From contig CP109468.1 of NCBI GenBank assembly GCA_036227345.1, positions 3,410,001 to 3,474,000 on the forward strand: a DNA stretch of 64,000 bases, written 5' to 3'. Below the pieces are notes generated by a model. That model was not told the origin of the DNA and did no database searches. It was given only the letters and a program-made list of their open reading frames with translations. Positions 54,361 through 63,603 of the stretch are shown here, piece by piece. Both the position numbers and the translations under genes were made by a program. Every line of letters starts with the position of its first letter. Within the stretch, counting starts at the first letter, position 1. This DNA comes from Streptomyces sp. NBC_01463. Its GTDB lineage: Bacteria > Actinomycetota > Actinomycetes > Streptomycetales > Streptomycetaceae.

Positions 54361-55509
54361 TCAGCGGCCGGCGGCCGCCGTGCGGCGGCGCAGGACGACG
54401 AAGCCGAGGCCCGCCGCACCCGCCGCGGCCGCACCGCCGACGGCGATCAGGACCGGGCTGCCGTGCTGCTCGATCTCGGCACCGGCCGCGACGCTGCCCT
54501 TCGGGACGACCGAGGTCTGCGAGGTCTGCGTCTCGCTGCCGTTGCCCGACGTCCGGGTGTAGGTGTAGCTGCACCCGGCGGGAAGCTCCGGGAATTCGGT
54601 GACGGACGCCGGGTGGCCGCCGCCCTCCATGTTGGTGCGCAGCCGCGGCGCGACGCTGTCCGGGCCGATGATCTCGCCGAGGAAGCCGGCGCTCGCGGGC
54701 AGTTTCGGGTGCAGCCGGGAGAGCTGCCCGACGACCTTGCCGCTCCCCGCGTCCAGGAAGACGACGGACGGCCCGGACGGGCCGGTGCTGAGCCGGGCCG
54801 TGGTGCCCGCCCCGATGTCCTTGTTCACGGTGGCGACGCACTGGACGGGGGTCACCGGGCCCTGGCCGTCGCTGCCGTGGTCGTCGGCCGAGGTGATCCG
54901 GCCGTCGGAGTGGAGCGTGACGGAGATGTCGCCGTAGACCTTGGTGTCCTGCTTCCCGTGCCCGAATCCGGCCACGAGTCCGGCGAGCACCTTGCCCTTA
55001 CGGTCGATGTCGGCGCTGTAGTACACGTCCGTGTCGCCGTGCTTGTAGACCTTGGCGGTGAGGTCGCCCTTGAGCCGGTCGGTGTGGACCAGCACACCCG
55101 CCGGGGTGACGGGCCCCTGGCCGTCGCTGCCCGCGTCGACGGCGGACGTGACGGCCCCGGTGAAGTCCAGCGTCACCTCGATGCCGTCGAAGACCTTGCT
55201 GTCCTCGGCGGCGTAACCACCGCCGGCCCGGAGGGTGCCGAGCTCCTTGCTGCCCTTGAGGACCGCGGCGGTGTAGTAGATGTGCTGGTCACCGTGCTTG
55301 AACACCCGGGCGGTGAGACCGCCCTCGAGCAGGTCGGTGCGGACCGGCGTGCCTTCGTCGGTGGCCTGCTGCCCCTGTCCGGCGGCCGGAGCGGCCGGAG
55401 CGGAGTCGGCGAGGGCGGCGGTGGCCGGTGCGAGAACGGCGCTCGCCAGTACGGCCGCGGCAAGGGCGGCACGGAGGGAGACGCGACGGTACGAGGGACG
55501 GAAAGACAT
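54361..55509 (-). CDS. membrane-anchored surface protein with duplicated modules
   Basis: A 382-residue exported protein: signal peptide ending near ALADSAPA, two ~85-residue modules (TDLLEGGLTARVFKHGDQHI and TDRLKGDLTAKVYKHGDTDV, each ending GSDGQGPVTP), a third domain with PVQCVATVNKD and PAGCSYTYT, then a C-terminal helix (VLIAVGGAAAAGAAGLGF) and RRR tail. This is the shape of a sortase substrate, but no LPxTG or LAxTG motif precedes the helix. It lies just upstream of the class F sortase gene. Confidence 0.8.
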   Translation of the reverse strand: MSFRPSYRRVSLRAALAAAVLASAVLAPATAALADSAPAAPAAGQGQQATDEGTPVRTDLLEGGLTARVFKHGDQHIYYTAAVLKGSKELGTLRAGGGYAAEDSKVFDGIEVTLDFTGAVTSAVDAGSDGQGPVTPAGVLVHTDRLKGDLTAKVYKHGDTDVYYSADIDRKGKVLAGLVAGFGHGKQDTKVYGDISVTLHSDGRITSADDHGSDGQGPVTPVQCVATVNKDIGAGTTARLSTGPSGPSVVFLDAGSGKVVGQLSRLHPKLPASAGFLGEIIGPDSVAPRLRTNMEGGGHPASVTEFPELPAGCSYTYTRTSGNGSETQTSQTSVVPKGSVAAGAEIEQHGSPVLIAVGGAAAAGAAGLGFVVLRRRTAAAGR

Positions 55510-55779
55510 GAACGACTCCGTGAGGAAAGGCCCGTACGGGCTGAAGGCGGGAGAGTCGCATGCCGCTTTCCTCGGTGTGTGGGGCCGTGAGGCGGTGCGG
55601 GCTGCATCACCGAATCTAGGTGCCGTGTACAGCGGAGCCATCCGCTCCACGTCACAGGCGCGTGACAGCGGCGGCGCGTGCGGCAGGGCCCTGACTCTCT
55701 CCATACCGTCCGGGAGGATTCGGCAACCGGGCAGAGCGGGAATCCGTCCCAAGGGATACCGCAGATTCAGGGGGCCGAG

Positions 55780-56706
55780 ATGATACGCAGCAGCAGGACC
55801 GGGCGCGGCCACGCGCACAGAGGCGGACGGGCTACAGGGGTGGCGTCCGCAGCCGTCGCGGCACTGACGCTGGTCGCCGTGACCGCGGGGTGCAAGGTGG
55901 AGACCCCGGACAGCTCGTCCGCCGCACCCTCGCGGCCGGCCGGCAGTTCGGCCGCCGACGACGCCAAGCCCGGGACGGACACCACGGAGTCCGCCTCGCC
56001 GTCCGCGAGCGCGAAGCCGAGCGCACCGCCGAAGAAGGCGACGCCGAAGTCCACCCCGAAGTCCCGGCCGCCGGCCAAGGTGCTGATGGCGAGCGGTGCG
56101 CAGGGCAAGCAGGTGCGCGAACTCCAGGCGCGGCTGCGTCAGATAGGCCACTTCGACCGCAGCCCCACGGGCTACTACGGCTCCGTCACGGTCACCGCCG
56201 TGCAGTCGTTCCAGGGCAAGCGCGGGCTGTCGCGTACCGGGAAGACGGACACCGTCACCTGGCAGAAGCTGCTCGGCATGACGCGCACACCGACGGCCGC
56301 GGAGCTGAACCCGCCGACCACCCGGCCGGCCGCGAAGCCGGACAAGCGCTGCATGACGGGCCGGGTGATCTGCATCAGCAAGAACAGCCGCTCACTGTCC
56401 TGGATGATCGACGGCAAGGTCGTCTCGTCGATGGACGTGCGCTTCGGCTCGCAGTACACACCGACCCGCGAGGGCACCTTCTCCGTCTACTGGAAGTCGC
56501 GGCACCACGTGTCGTCGATCTACCACACGGCCATGCCGTACGCGATGTTCTTCAGCGGCGGCCAGGCGGTGCACTACTCGTCGGACTTCGCGGCCCGCGG
56601 CTACAGCGGCGCCTCGCACGGCTGCGTCAACGTCCGGGACGAGGGGAAGATCGCCTCGCTGTTCGACCAGGTGCGCAACGGCGACAAGGTCGTCATCTAC
56701 AAGTGA
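55780..56706 (+). CDS. lipoprotein L,D-transpeptidase with peptidoglycan-binding domain
   Basis: A 308-residue lipoprotein: lipobox TAGC with Cys38, a ~55-residue Ser/Pro/Lys linker, a peptidoglycan-binding domain (GKQVRELQARLRQIGHFD to DTVTWQKLLG), and a YkuD domain with HYSSDFAARG and the catalytic SHGCVNV. It should make or edit 3-3 cross-links from the outer face of the membrane. Same domain order as the gene at 16121. AAGGGAT is well upstream of the ATG. Confidence 0.9.
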   Translation: MIRSSRTGRGHAHRGGRATGVASAAVAALTLVAVTAGCKVETPDSSSAAPSRPAGSSAADDAKPGTDTTESASPSASAKPSAPPKKATPKSTPKSRPPAKVLMASGAQGKQVRELQARLRQIGHFDRSPTGYYGSVTVTAVQSFQGKRGLSRTGKTDTVTWQKLLGMTRTPTAAELNPPTTRPAAKPDKRCMTGRVICISKNSRSLSWMIDGKVVSSMDVRFGSQYTPTREGTFSVYWKSRHHVSSIYHTAMPYAMFFSGGQAVHYSSDFAARGYSGASHGCVNVRDEGKIASLFDQVRNGDKVVIYK

Positions 56707-56724
56707 ACGCCGTAGCGGATGAGG

Positions 56725-56763
56725 GGCGCGGGCGGGACCGGGGGAACGTGTCCCGCCCGCGCC
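56725..56763 (+). terminator. 13-bp perfect hairpin after the L,D-transpeptidase gene
   Basis: GGCGCGGGCGGGA (56725-56737) pairs with TCCCGCCCGCGCC (56751-56763), 19 bases after the stop, between convergent genes. Confidence 0.75.
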
Positions 56764-56891
56764 ATTGCGCCGAGCCGTAGGTACGGGGGGAACCCCGGCT
56801 CCGGGCGCTGCCGATGACCAGTCGGCTCACTCCGTACTGCGCCCCGGGGCCGAAAAACGTCACACCCGGGGCGGCGGGGTGGTGCGGGCCG

Positions 56892-58049
56892 TCATCGGAC
56901 GGCGAGGGAGAGGCCCGGCGCCGGAGAGCCGGAGGTCCCGGAATGCGGGGCCCCGGACGAGGTGGAGGGCTGCGGGGAGGCCGTGGAGAAGTCGACCGAC
57001 GGCAGTGTGCCCGAGGAGCCGTCGCCGTCGCCGCGGTCCTCGCCGTCGTTGCCGCTCTGGTTGCCGCCGCCCTGACCGTCGGCCTTGTCGAGCATCCGGT
57101 CGCAGAACCGGTCCAGATTGCGGGCCCCCTTGGCCAGCGCCACCAGGCGGTCCCTGCGCTCGTCGTCGAGCTTGCCGTCGCGGTAGTCGCGGCAGGCCTT
57201 CAGCGTCTTGGCGTACCAGCCGGCCGTCTGGTCCCCGGTGTCGTCGGACGACCCGCCGCCTTCCTGCGGGTCCTCCGGGCCCTGCGTGGTGCCGGAGCCG
57301 TCCGACGGGCGGTCCGCGGGGCCTTCGGACGGGTGACCGGCGCTGCTGTCACCGCTGTCGTCGCCGCCCTCCCGGGGGGTGCTGCCGCCGGCGTCGGGGC
57401 GGCCGGTGTCCGGACCGTCGGTGCGGCCGGCGCCGGGGGTGTCCGGGGACGCGGTGTCCTCGTCCGGGGATCCGGGCGGCGTGGACGTCTCGTCGTCGTC
57501 GGCGGTGAGGTCGGAGCCGAGCTCCTCGGGGGACGCGGCGGCCGACACCGAGGTGGCGGGTGTCGGCGTGTGCCGGCCGAAGGGACCGGGCAGCATCCCG
57601 GCCCCGGCGGCGACCCCGCCGATCGCGCAGCACGCGACGGAGGCGACCAGGCCGAAGCGGATGGGCCGGCTCCAGCGCATCGGGCGCGGGCCGCGGGAAC
57701 CCGCGGACCGGGACACCGGGCCGGAACCGGCCGCGCGTATGTGGACGGGCGCGAGCATCCCGGCGTCGTCGTCGGCGTCGCCGTCCGCCCCGGCGGCCCG
57801 CACCGGACCCGTGGACGCGGCGCCGGTGGTGCGGGACGCGCGGGGGGCGGCGCGGAAGGCGGCCAGCGCGGCGGCCTCGCCGGGCAGTTCGCCGGTGGCG
57901 GGGCGGGCGGTGCGGAACGCGGCGTCCAGGGCGGCCGTGAGCCTCTCGGCATCCTGTCCGGGCAGGCCGTCGGCAGGATCGACCGGTTCGCGGCGGAGCA
58001 GTTTCTCCGCCGCTTCCTTGTCAAGCCATTCGTACTGCTCGTCGGCCAT
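56892..58049 (-). CDS. probable membrane-anchored anti-sigma factor
   Basis: A 385-residue protein: cytoplasmic N-terminus starting ADEQYEWLDKEAAEKLLRRE, as seen in Streptomyces proteins paired with ECF sigma genes; one transmembrane helix (FGLVASVACCAIGGVAAGAG, about 140-160); and a long extracytoplasmic part rich in Asp, Gly, Ser and Pro with a short conserved helical stretch (WYAKTLKACRDYRDGKL). ATG 58049 overlaps the sigma stop (TGATG). The anti-sigma role is inferred from topology and coupling. Confidence 0.7.
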   Translation of the reverse strand: MADEQYEWLDKEAAEKLLRREPVDPADGLPGQDAERLTAALDAAFRTARPATGELPGEAAALAAFRAAPRASRTTGAASTGPVRAAGADGDADDDAGMLAPVHIRAAGSGPVSRSAGSRGPRPMRWSRPIRFGLVASVACCAIGGVAAGAGMLPGPFGRHTPTPATSVSAAASPEELGSDLTADDDETSTPPGSPDEDTASPDTPGAGRTDGPDTGRPDAGGSTPREGGDDSGDSSAGHPSEGPADRPSDGSGTTQGPEDPQEGGGSSDDTGDQTAGWYAKTLKACRDYRDGKLDDERRDRLVALAKGARNLDRFCDRMLDKADGQGGGNQSGNDGEDRGDGDGSSGTLPSVDFSTASPQPSTSSGAPHSGTSGSPAPGLSLAVR

Positions 58050-58960
58050 CACATGTCCTTCTGCGTCCACAGACGCGAATGCGTCACACCGGCGGGCGCC
58101 ACCAGGCCGGTGCGGGAGGGGCGTTGTGCGGGTACGGCACCGAGTTCCATCGGCCGGCCCGCGCCGTTGCCCTGCGGCGAGGGTGCCGGGGCCGTGCCGT
58201 CGGCAGGCCCCCTGGGCGCGCCCACTCCGCCGGCCGGTGCGCCGCCGCGCGGACGACCGGATTCCGCGGCGTCGTCCACCGGCAGCCCGCCCCCGTCCGG
58301 CCGCTCCGCACCGCTCGCACTGTCCACCCCGTCCGCGCTGTCGGCCCGCAGCAGCTCGGCGAGGCGCTTCAGCCCGCGGTGGGCGGCGGTACGGACCGCT
58401 CCGGGCCGCTTGCCGAGCGTCTGGGCCGCGCTCTTGGCGTCGAGACCGACCACTACACGCAGCACGACGGCCTCGGCCTGGTCCTGCGGCAGCTGGGCGA
58501 TGAGCGACATGGTGCGGCCGGTGGCCAGGGCCTCGATCGCCTCGTCGGCCGTATCGGATCCGGCCGGCTTCTCGGACAGTTCCGTCTCGTCGCCGCCGAC
58601 GGCGGGGCGCCTGCCGCGCATCCGGAGATGGTCCAGGGCCCGGTTGCGCGCTATCCGCGCCGCCCAGCCCCGGAACCGGTCGGCGTCACCGCTGAACCGG
58701 TCGAGGTCCCTGGCTATCTGCAGCCACGACTCGGACGCCACGTCCTCGGCGTCCGGCTCCCCCACCAGTGTCCGTATGTAGCCCAGCAGCCGCGGCTGCA
58801 CAGCGCGGTACACAGTACGGAAGGCGTCCTCGTCCCCGTCCTGTGCCGCGAGCACCGCGGCAGTAAGCCCCGCGTCGTCCCCCAGCACTCCCTCAACCTG
58901 CCCTGCTGTCCTGAATCGCAGCTGGTCACCACTGCCGCGCCACCCTGCGCGACTCAGCAC
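58049..58960 (-). CDS. ECF sigma factor
   Basis: A 303-residue sigma factor: region 2 (PDAEDVASESWLQIARDLDR, RFRGWAARIARNRALDHLRM) and region 4 (LPQDQAEAVVLRVVVGL, GKRPGAVRTAAHRGLKRLAE). After region 4 comes a ~90-residue Gly/Pro/Ala-rich tail of unknown role. GTG 58960 is chosen because GAAGGA lies about six bases upstream; the open frame extends much further without coding character. Its stop overlaps the probable anti-sigma gene. Confidence 0.85.
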   Translation of the reverse strand: MLSRAGWRGSGDQLRFRTAGQVEGVLGDDAGLTAAVLAAQDGDEDAFRTVYRAVQPRLLGYIRTLVGEPDAEDVASESWLQIARDLDRFSGDADRFRGWAARIARNRALDHLRMRGRRPAVGGDETELSEKPAGSDTADEAIEALATGRTMSLIAQLPQDQAEAVVLRVVVGLDAKSAAQTLGKRPGAVRTAAHRGLKRLAELLRADSADGVDSASGAERPDGGGLPVDDAAESGRPRGGAPAGGVGAPRGPADGTAPAPSPQGNGAGRPMELGAVPAQRPSRTGLVAPAGVTHSRLWTQKDM

Positions 58961-59091
58961 GCTACGTCCTTCTCGGGCATCGCGTCCATGACTTGTACAA
59001 CCCGCAACATTCTTCTGGCGCTTGGCGGTGTGACAGAAAACGCAGTCATGGCGCTGAGATGAGTACGGGGTCGTCCTGCGACCCCGCGGAA

Positions 59092-59135
59092 GACGACCGG
59101 GGCCTCTCCTGTGGGGGGTGGCGGCCCCGGTCGTC
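59092..59135 (-). terminator. terminator between the hypothetical gene and the sigma gene
   Basis: GACGACCGGGGCC (59092-59104) pairs perfectly with GGCCCCGGTCGTC (59123-59135), 80 bases past the leftward stop at 59215. The rest of 58961-59214 should hold the sigma-gene promoter. Confidence 0.65.
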
Positions 59136-59214
59136 GTTCCATTTGCCCCCTCTGACCTGCATTGAGGTGAGGGCGGGGCCGGATGCCGACCCGGCCGGCG
59201 GGGGCGGCAGACGC

Positions 59215-59784
59215 TCAGCCGCGTACGCGGGCCCGTCGCGAGGCCGCGGCGCGCAGCACCCGCTGGCCCTCGGTCGAGACATCCATCACCTGGCGCAGTC
59301 CGGCCCCCGTGGGGGCGCCGTCGCCGATCTCCGCCAGCATCTCCAGGATCCGGACCTGCCGGGCGGCCTCCCCGGACAGCAGGGGGCCCGCCCCGCCGGG
59401 CTCGCCGGTCCGGCAGCGGTCCACCAGCTCCGTGGCATCGCTCCGGGCGGCGTCGTGCCCGCGGTGGATGTCGAGGGCCAGCACCGAGCAGGCGTCCGCC
59501 CAGGCGCGCAGTTCCGCCTCGGCCCGGTCCGCGGGCGCCTCGCCGAGCAGCTTCCGGATCCGCAGGACCGTTTCCTCCGTTTCGGGCAGGGCGTCCAGCG
59601 CGGTGCGCGCGTCGGCCAGCCGGTCCGGCCAGGCGTCCGGGTCGGCGCAGCCGGACCAGAGCGGGCGCAACGGATCGGGCTCGGCCCCGTCGGCGGGCTG
59701 CGGCAGGCACCGGTCGAGGCAGGCGGTCCCGCTAGCGGCGAGCCCCCGTGCGTCAGCGGCGGCGATCAGTTCGAGCAGGCTCAT
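59215..59784 (-). CDS. hypothetical protein
   Basis: A 189-residue soluble, mostly helical, acidic protein with three cysteines in the first half (TACLDRCLP, SGCADPD). No signal or membrane segment; family not recognised. Leftward, between the DUF4328 gene and the ECF sigma gene but separated from the latter by a terminator. Confidence 0.65.
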   Translation of the reverse strand: MSLLELIAAADARGLAASGTACLDRCLPQPADGAEPDPLRPLWSGCADPDAWPDRLADARTALDALPETEETVLRIRKLLGEAPADRAEAELRAWADACSVLALDIHRGHDAARSDATELVDRCRTGEPGGAGPLLSGEAARQVRILEMLAEIGDGAPTGAGLRQVMDVSTEGQRVLRAAASRRARVRG

Positions 59785-59967
59785 CGGTGTCTCCCGTCGG
59801 CCCTCCCCGTGCCCTGACGCACGGGGACGCAGCGCTTCGTCATGGAGAGTCCGGAAACTCTCTTATCGCCTTCAGCGCCGAATGGCCGAAAAGCGTCACT
59901 CGGGCCGTCTGGTTACCGTCGTCCGGACACCGCCGCCTGCTTCAGCGGCTCTCAGCGCGCCCGGCTC

Positions 59968-60795
59968 TCAGTGCGCCCGGCCCCACTCCGCCCGCTCCGG
60001 CGGGATCGACGAGTCGACCCGGGCGACCCGCTCCGCCGCCCGCTCACCCTGCATCGCGGTCAGCCTGCGCACGAAAAGGATCGCGAGCACGGCGGCGGCG
60101 ATGTTGATCGCGTCGATGGCCATGCCCAGGCCGAAGGAGTCCAGGACCTCGTCCCGCCCCTCGGCGTCCGTGTACAGGCCATTGGTGAGCCGGGAGAGGA
60201 GTTCCGAGCCGACCAGCACAGCCCACCAGGCGTGCAGCACCCCACGCGGGGCCGGGGCCCGGTTGCTGCCGCCCGGGGAACTCGCGGTCCAGATGCCGCC
60301 CGCGACCCGGTGGGGCAGCCAGAGGTTGGCGACGGGTACGAACCAGGCGCCGATCGCCCAGCCCGGCCGCAGCGAGTGGGCGTGCGCGTCGAACACCTCC
60401 GCGTTGCGCCGCACCCGGCGGAACCAGATGAGGAAGACGACGGCGGTGGCCAGAAACGTCAGCGCCTGGAGCGATCCGGAGGCCTGGTACAGCGTGTCCG
60501 CCCGGTCCGCGGCCGTCTCGTCGAACCTCAGGAAGTCGTCGGCCATTCCGTCGGCGTACACCTGGTGCGCGTAGGCACCAGCCCCGACCGACAGCACGTC
60601 CGCCACGGCCACCGAGCCGAGCAGCACGCACACCGCCTTGCCGAGCCCGACCGGTGAGCGCAGGGAGCGCGCGGTCTGCGGCCCCTCCGGCGTCGGCATC
60701 AGCCCGCCCGCCCGGTTGCGACGGGTGACGGCGCACAGCGTGCACCGCCCGTCAGCGGTGCCGGCGGGTCTCGTACCGCAGAGTGAACAGAGCAT
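59968..60795 (-). CDS. DUF4328 membrane protein with N-terminal zinc ribbon-like motif
   Basis: A 275-residue protein: MLCSLCGTRP and RCTLCAV give two CxxC pairs for a likely zinc ribbon, then about four helices. The DUF4328 part contains WFRRVRRNAEVFDAHAHSLR, GWAIGAWFVPVANLWLPHR and VLHAWWAVLVGSELLSRL. Function of the family is unknown. ATG 60795 (start of the zinc motif, GGGGGG upstream) is preferred to 60858. Confidence 0.85.
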   Translation of the reverse strand: MLCSLCGTRPAGTADGRCTLCAVTRRNRAGGLMPTPEGPQTARSLRSPVGLGKAVCVLLGSVAVADVLSVGAGAYAHQVYADGMADDFLRFDETAADRADTLYQASGSLQALTFLATAVVFLIWFRRVRRNAEVFDAHAHSLRPGWAIGAWFVPVANLWLPHRVAGGIWTASSPGGSNRAPAPRGVLHAWWAVLVGSELLSRLTNGLYTDAEGRDEVLDSFGLGMAIDAINIAAAVLAILFVRRLTAMQGERAAERVARVDSSIPPERAEWGRAH

Positions 60796-60910
60796 GAAAG
60801 TGGAACCCCCCAGGATTCGGACGCCTACGCATGGAGCGCGCGTCCCTCCCCGGACCACGCGGCAAGCGGAACGTAGCCCCCGCCCGCCGCGCTGTCCACG
60901 GAAATCACAC

Positions 60911-62512
60911 TCAGCCCTGGTCGATCTCCTTCGCCAGCGCCCGGAAGCCGTCCCAGGTCAGCTTGGGTTTGCCCGGATCCCACAGCTTCTGGGACGTGGC
61001 CCGCAGCGGCATCCGGATGCCTTCCGCGACCTGTGCCGCGGTCTGGGCGTTCGGGAAATCGCCCCAGACCGCGAACCGGCCGCCGAGGATCTGGTCCGAG
61101 TACTTCGCCGGGACGGGGCTCGTGCCGCGCAGGACGAGGGGGGTCCACTGCTCGTAGATGCGTTTGCCCGTGGGGTAGACGAAGGTGTTGGGCTGGCCGA
61201 GCACGTAATAGAGGAACTCGTCGTTGAGGTTCAGCATCTTGAACCCCTCACGCAGGTAGTCCACCGGCGGCCGGGCCCCGTACTCCTTGCCCGTCCAGTA
61301 CTCCACCTCGATGTCCTTGTCGGCCCGGACGGTGCTGTCGCGGAAGAGTCCGTCGTTCCACGCCTTGGGCGTCATGCCGTGCGGACGGACCACCGCGGCC
61401 CGGTCGTTGAGCCAGCCGGTGGCGAGGTCCTCGATACCGGCCCGCGCCCCGTACTTGTCCACGGCCGCGCGCTGCAGCTGCGGGTACGAGGCGGCGGGGT
61501 CCCGCACCGTCAGCGCCTGGTACTCGTCGGCGCCCAGATGCCAGTAGGCGCCCCCGAACAGTTCGGTGTACTCGCCGAGGAGTTCGTCGACGAGCTTCGC
61601 CGCGCCCGGCTTCGAGATGTCGAGCGATCCCTTCGAGGGCACGCCCGAGACATTGCGCAGCTGGAGGTCGGGGTGGGCGCGCAGCACCGCGCCGAGGTGG
61701 CCCGGTGAGTCGATCTCGGGGACGACCTCGATGTGCAGCCGGCCGGCCAGGGCGACGATGTGCCGCACCTGCGCCTTGGTCAGGTGCTCGGGCGACACCA
61801 CCTCGGGGTGGGTGTCGGACTCGATGCGGAAGGCCTGGTCGTCGGAGAAGTGCAGGCCGAGCTGGTTGAGCTTGAGGTCGGCCATGTCGCGCAGCCGGTC
61901 CTCGATCCAGCCGGCGGTGTAGTGCTTGCGCGCGATGTCGAGGTTGAGCCCGCGCTGCGGGCGGTCCGGGCGGTCGCGCACCTCGCCCTCGGGCATGACG
62001 CCGTCGGCGCGCACCGACTGCTTGAGGGTGCGGGTGCCGTAGAAGACGCCCGCCTCGGCGGGTCCGCTGATCGTGACCCGTCCGTCGTGGGTCCGCAGGG
62101 TGTACGACTCCCTGCCGCCCCCGGCCTTCGGGGCCAGGGCGAGCTCGACGTCACCGGCCCGGGCCGGGACCTCGCCCCGGTAGTCGATCTTCAGCTCGCC
62201 GGCGAGCAGCTTTCCTTCGTCGGCGAGCCCCTTGTCGCCCTCGCCGATCACCACGCCGCCGCTCTTCCCCGGCCGCCAGCCGGGGCCGCGGGCCGGGGTG
62301 TGATCCCGTACGGCGGGGATGGTGCGGGGAGTCTTCGAGAGCGGGTAGCTCCGCGTCGGGGACGGCTCGGGGGACGCGGACGGTGACGACGACGAGGGGG
62401 ACGTCTCCGAGCCGTTCCGGTGTTCGGTGCCGGAGTTGTCGCAGGCGGCGACGGTGACGGCCGCCGCGGCCACCGCCGTCACGGCCATGAGGGCGCCACG
62501 TGAGGGTGCCAT
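60911..62512 (-). CDS. lipoprotein beta-N-acetylhexosaminidase (GH20)
   Basis: A 533-residue lipoprotein (lipobox VAAC, Cys24) with a Ser/Pro linker, a GH20b-like N-domain and a GH20 catalytic barrel: RGLNLDIARKHY, LNQLGLHFSDDQAFRIES, EIDSPGHLGAVL and the catalytic Asp-Glu in HLGADEYQAL (about 329). It removes terminal GlcNAc or GalNAc from chitin oligomers or wall glycans at the outer membrane face. It stands alone. Confidence 0.92.
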   Translation of the reverse strand: MAPSRGALMAVTAVAAAAVTVAACDNSGTEHRNGSETSPSSSSPSASPEPSPTRSYPLSKTPRTIPAVRDHTPARGPGWRPGKSGGVVIGEGDKGLADEGKLLAGELKIDYRGEVPARAGDVELALAPKAGGGRESYTLRTHDGRVTISGPAEAGVFYGTRTLKQSVRADGVMPEGEVRDRPDRPQRGLNLDIARKHYTAGWIEDRLRDMADLKLNQLGLHFSDDQAFRIESDTHPEVVSPEHLTKAQVRHIVALAGRLHIEVVPEIDSPGHLGAVLRAHPDLQLRNVSGVPSKGSLDISKPGAAKLVDELLGEYTELFGGAYWHLGADEYQALTVRDPAASYPQLQRAAVDKYGARAGIEDLATGWLNDRAAVVRPHGMTPKAWNDGLFRDSTVRADKDIEVEYWTGKEYGARPPVDYLREGFKMLNLNDEFLYYVLGQPNTFVYPTGKRIYEQWTPLVLRGTSPVPAKYSDQILGGRFAVWGDFPNAQTAAQVAEGIRMPLRATSQKLWDPGKPKLTWDGFRALAKEIDQG

Positions 62513-62863
62513 CGGTCAGAAACCTCCGGTTTCAGGGGGAAAGAGAGCAGAAGGACGATCAAACAGGCGAGATGGGGGAGATAGCCGGGCATTCTCCTCG
62601 CCCATTCGTCCCTCAGGCATCGTGAAACTCTCCCGTCCGAGTGAAATTCGCGCATCCGTCGGACGGCCGTTGCCCCGCGTCGCTAGCTTTGAGGCACATT
62701 CGTCTCTCCCTTCACCCTGCATCCGCCTGGTCTCTCCGGTCCCTCCCCACTCCAGGTTCACAGATGCCGTTGATTCGAGGAGCCCACGCTGTCCAGGTCC
62801 AGCGAGTCCCACGCCGGCCTCCCCGAGCAGCCGCACCGGTCCGCCCGGCGCACCGCCGTACCC

Positions 62864-63361
62864 GTGCAGAGCTGCGGATCCGCGCCCGGCCGGACGGCCC
62901 CCTGCGCTCTGCGGTCCTTCAACACCGTGCCCGCCGCCGAGGCCGAGGCCGCCCTGCTGGAGTGCTTCGGCAGCCACCGCTGGGCGAAGCGGCTGGCCGC
63001 CCACCGCCCCTATCCGGACCTGGACGCCCTGCTCGCCGCCGCCGACGAGGCGGGCTACGACCTCTCCCCCACCGACCGCTCCGAGGCGCTGGCCGCCGAG
63101 GTCTCCCCGGGGCTGCACCCGGACGCGCCGCACTCCGCCCACCTGGCGCTGGCCGCCGCGCACGCCGCGTACGAATGCAAGTTCGGTCATGTCTTCGTGA
63201 TCTGCCTGGACGGCGTCCTGCCCGCCGAGCACCCCGATCAGGTGCTGGCCGGCATCCGGGCCCGGCTGGCGCACGACGTCGAACAGGAGCGCGTGGTGAC
63301 GGCCGACGAGATGCGGCGACTCGCCCGGGGCCGCATCATCGAGCTGGTATCGAGTCAGTAA
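62864..63361 (+). CDS. OHCU decarboxylase-family protein
   Basis: 165 residues from GTG 62864, with an OHCU-decarboxylase-type helical fold: RSFNTVPAAEAEAALLECFG, WAKRLAAHRPYPDLDALLAA, AAAHAAYECKFGHVFVICLD. The family decarboxylates OHCU in urate breakdown, but this copy lacks the usual HPxIG-type motif, so activity is doubtful. No ribosome site precedes the GTG. A GAGGAG (62777-62782) lies six bases before an in-frame CTG at 62789, so translation may begin there with 25 extra residues. Confidence 0.7.
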   Translation: MQSCGSAPGRTAPCALRSFNTVPAAEAEAALLECFGSHRWAKRLAAHRPYPDLDALLAAADEAGYDLSPTDRSEALAAEVSPGLHPDAPHSAHLALAAAHAAYECKFGHVFVICLDGVLPAEHPDQVLAGIRARLAHDVEQERVVTADEMRRLARGRIIELVSSQ

Positions 63362-63372
63362 CGGGTTGGCGG

Positions 63373-63420
63373 CGGGCCCCGGTGCGCCGATTCCCCGTCA
63401 CAAGCGGGGGAACGGGCCCG
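63373..63420 (+). terminator. two-step hairpin after the OHCU-family gene
   Basis: CGGGCCC (63373-63379) pairs with GGGCCCG (63414-63420), with TTCCCC (63391-63396) and GGGGAA (63407-63412) inside. It separates this gene from the sdh operon; bases 63421-63603 must hold the sdh promoter, with a possible -10 TACGAT at 63512-63517. Confidence 0.5.
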
Positions 63421-63603
63421 TCGGAGCCTGTCCATAGCCCGTCCGTGCCTGATTCATTGCCACTTTGATCACACCAGAGGCCCCGGCGCGATCGAACCGA
63501 CAAACCGTCGCTACGATGGCCGGGGCCGGTGGACCGTACCCGGCCGGGTCAGACCGACAGTCAAGCCGGCCGACCCCAATCCCCGCTCCCGGAGGGTTCT
63601 TCC

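Noticed and set aside
63489..63517. Redox-regulated (Rex-type) operator before sdhC
   Set aside because: Only a weak -10-like TACGAT is visible; no inverted repeat fitting a Rex site was seen.
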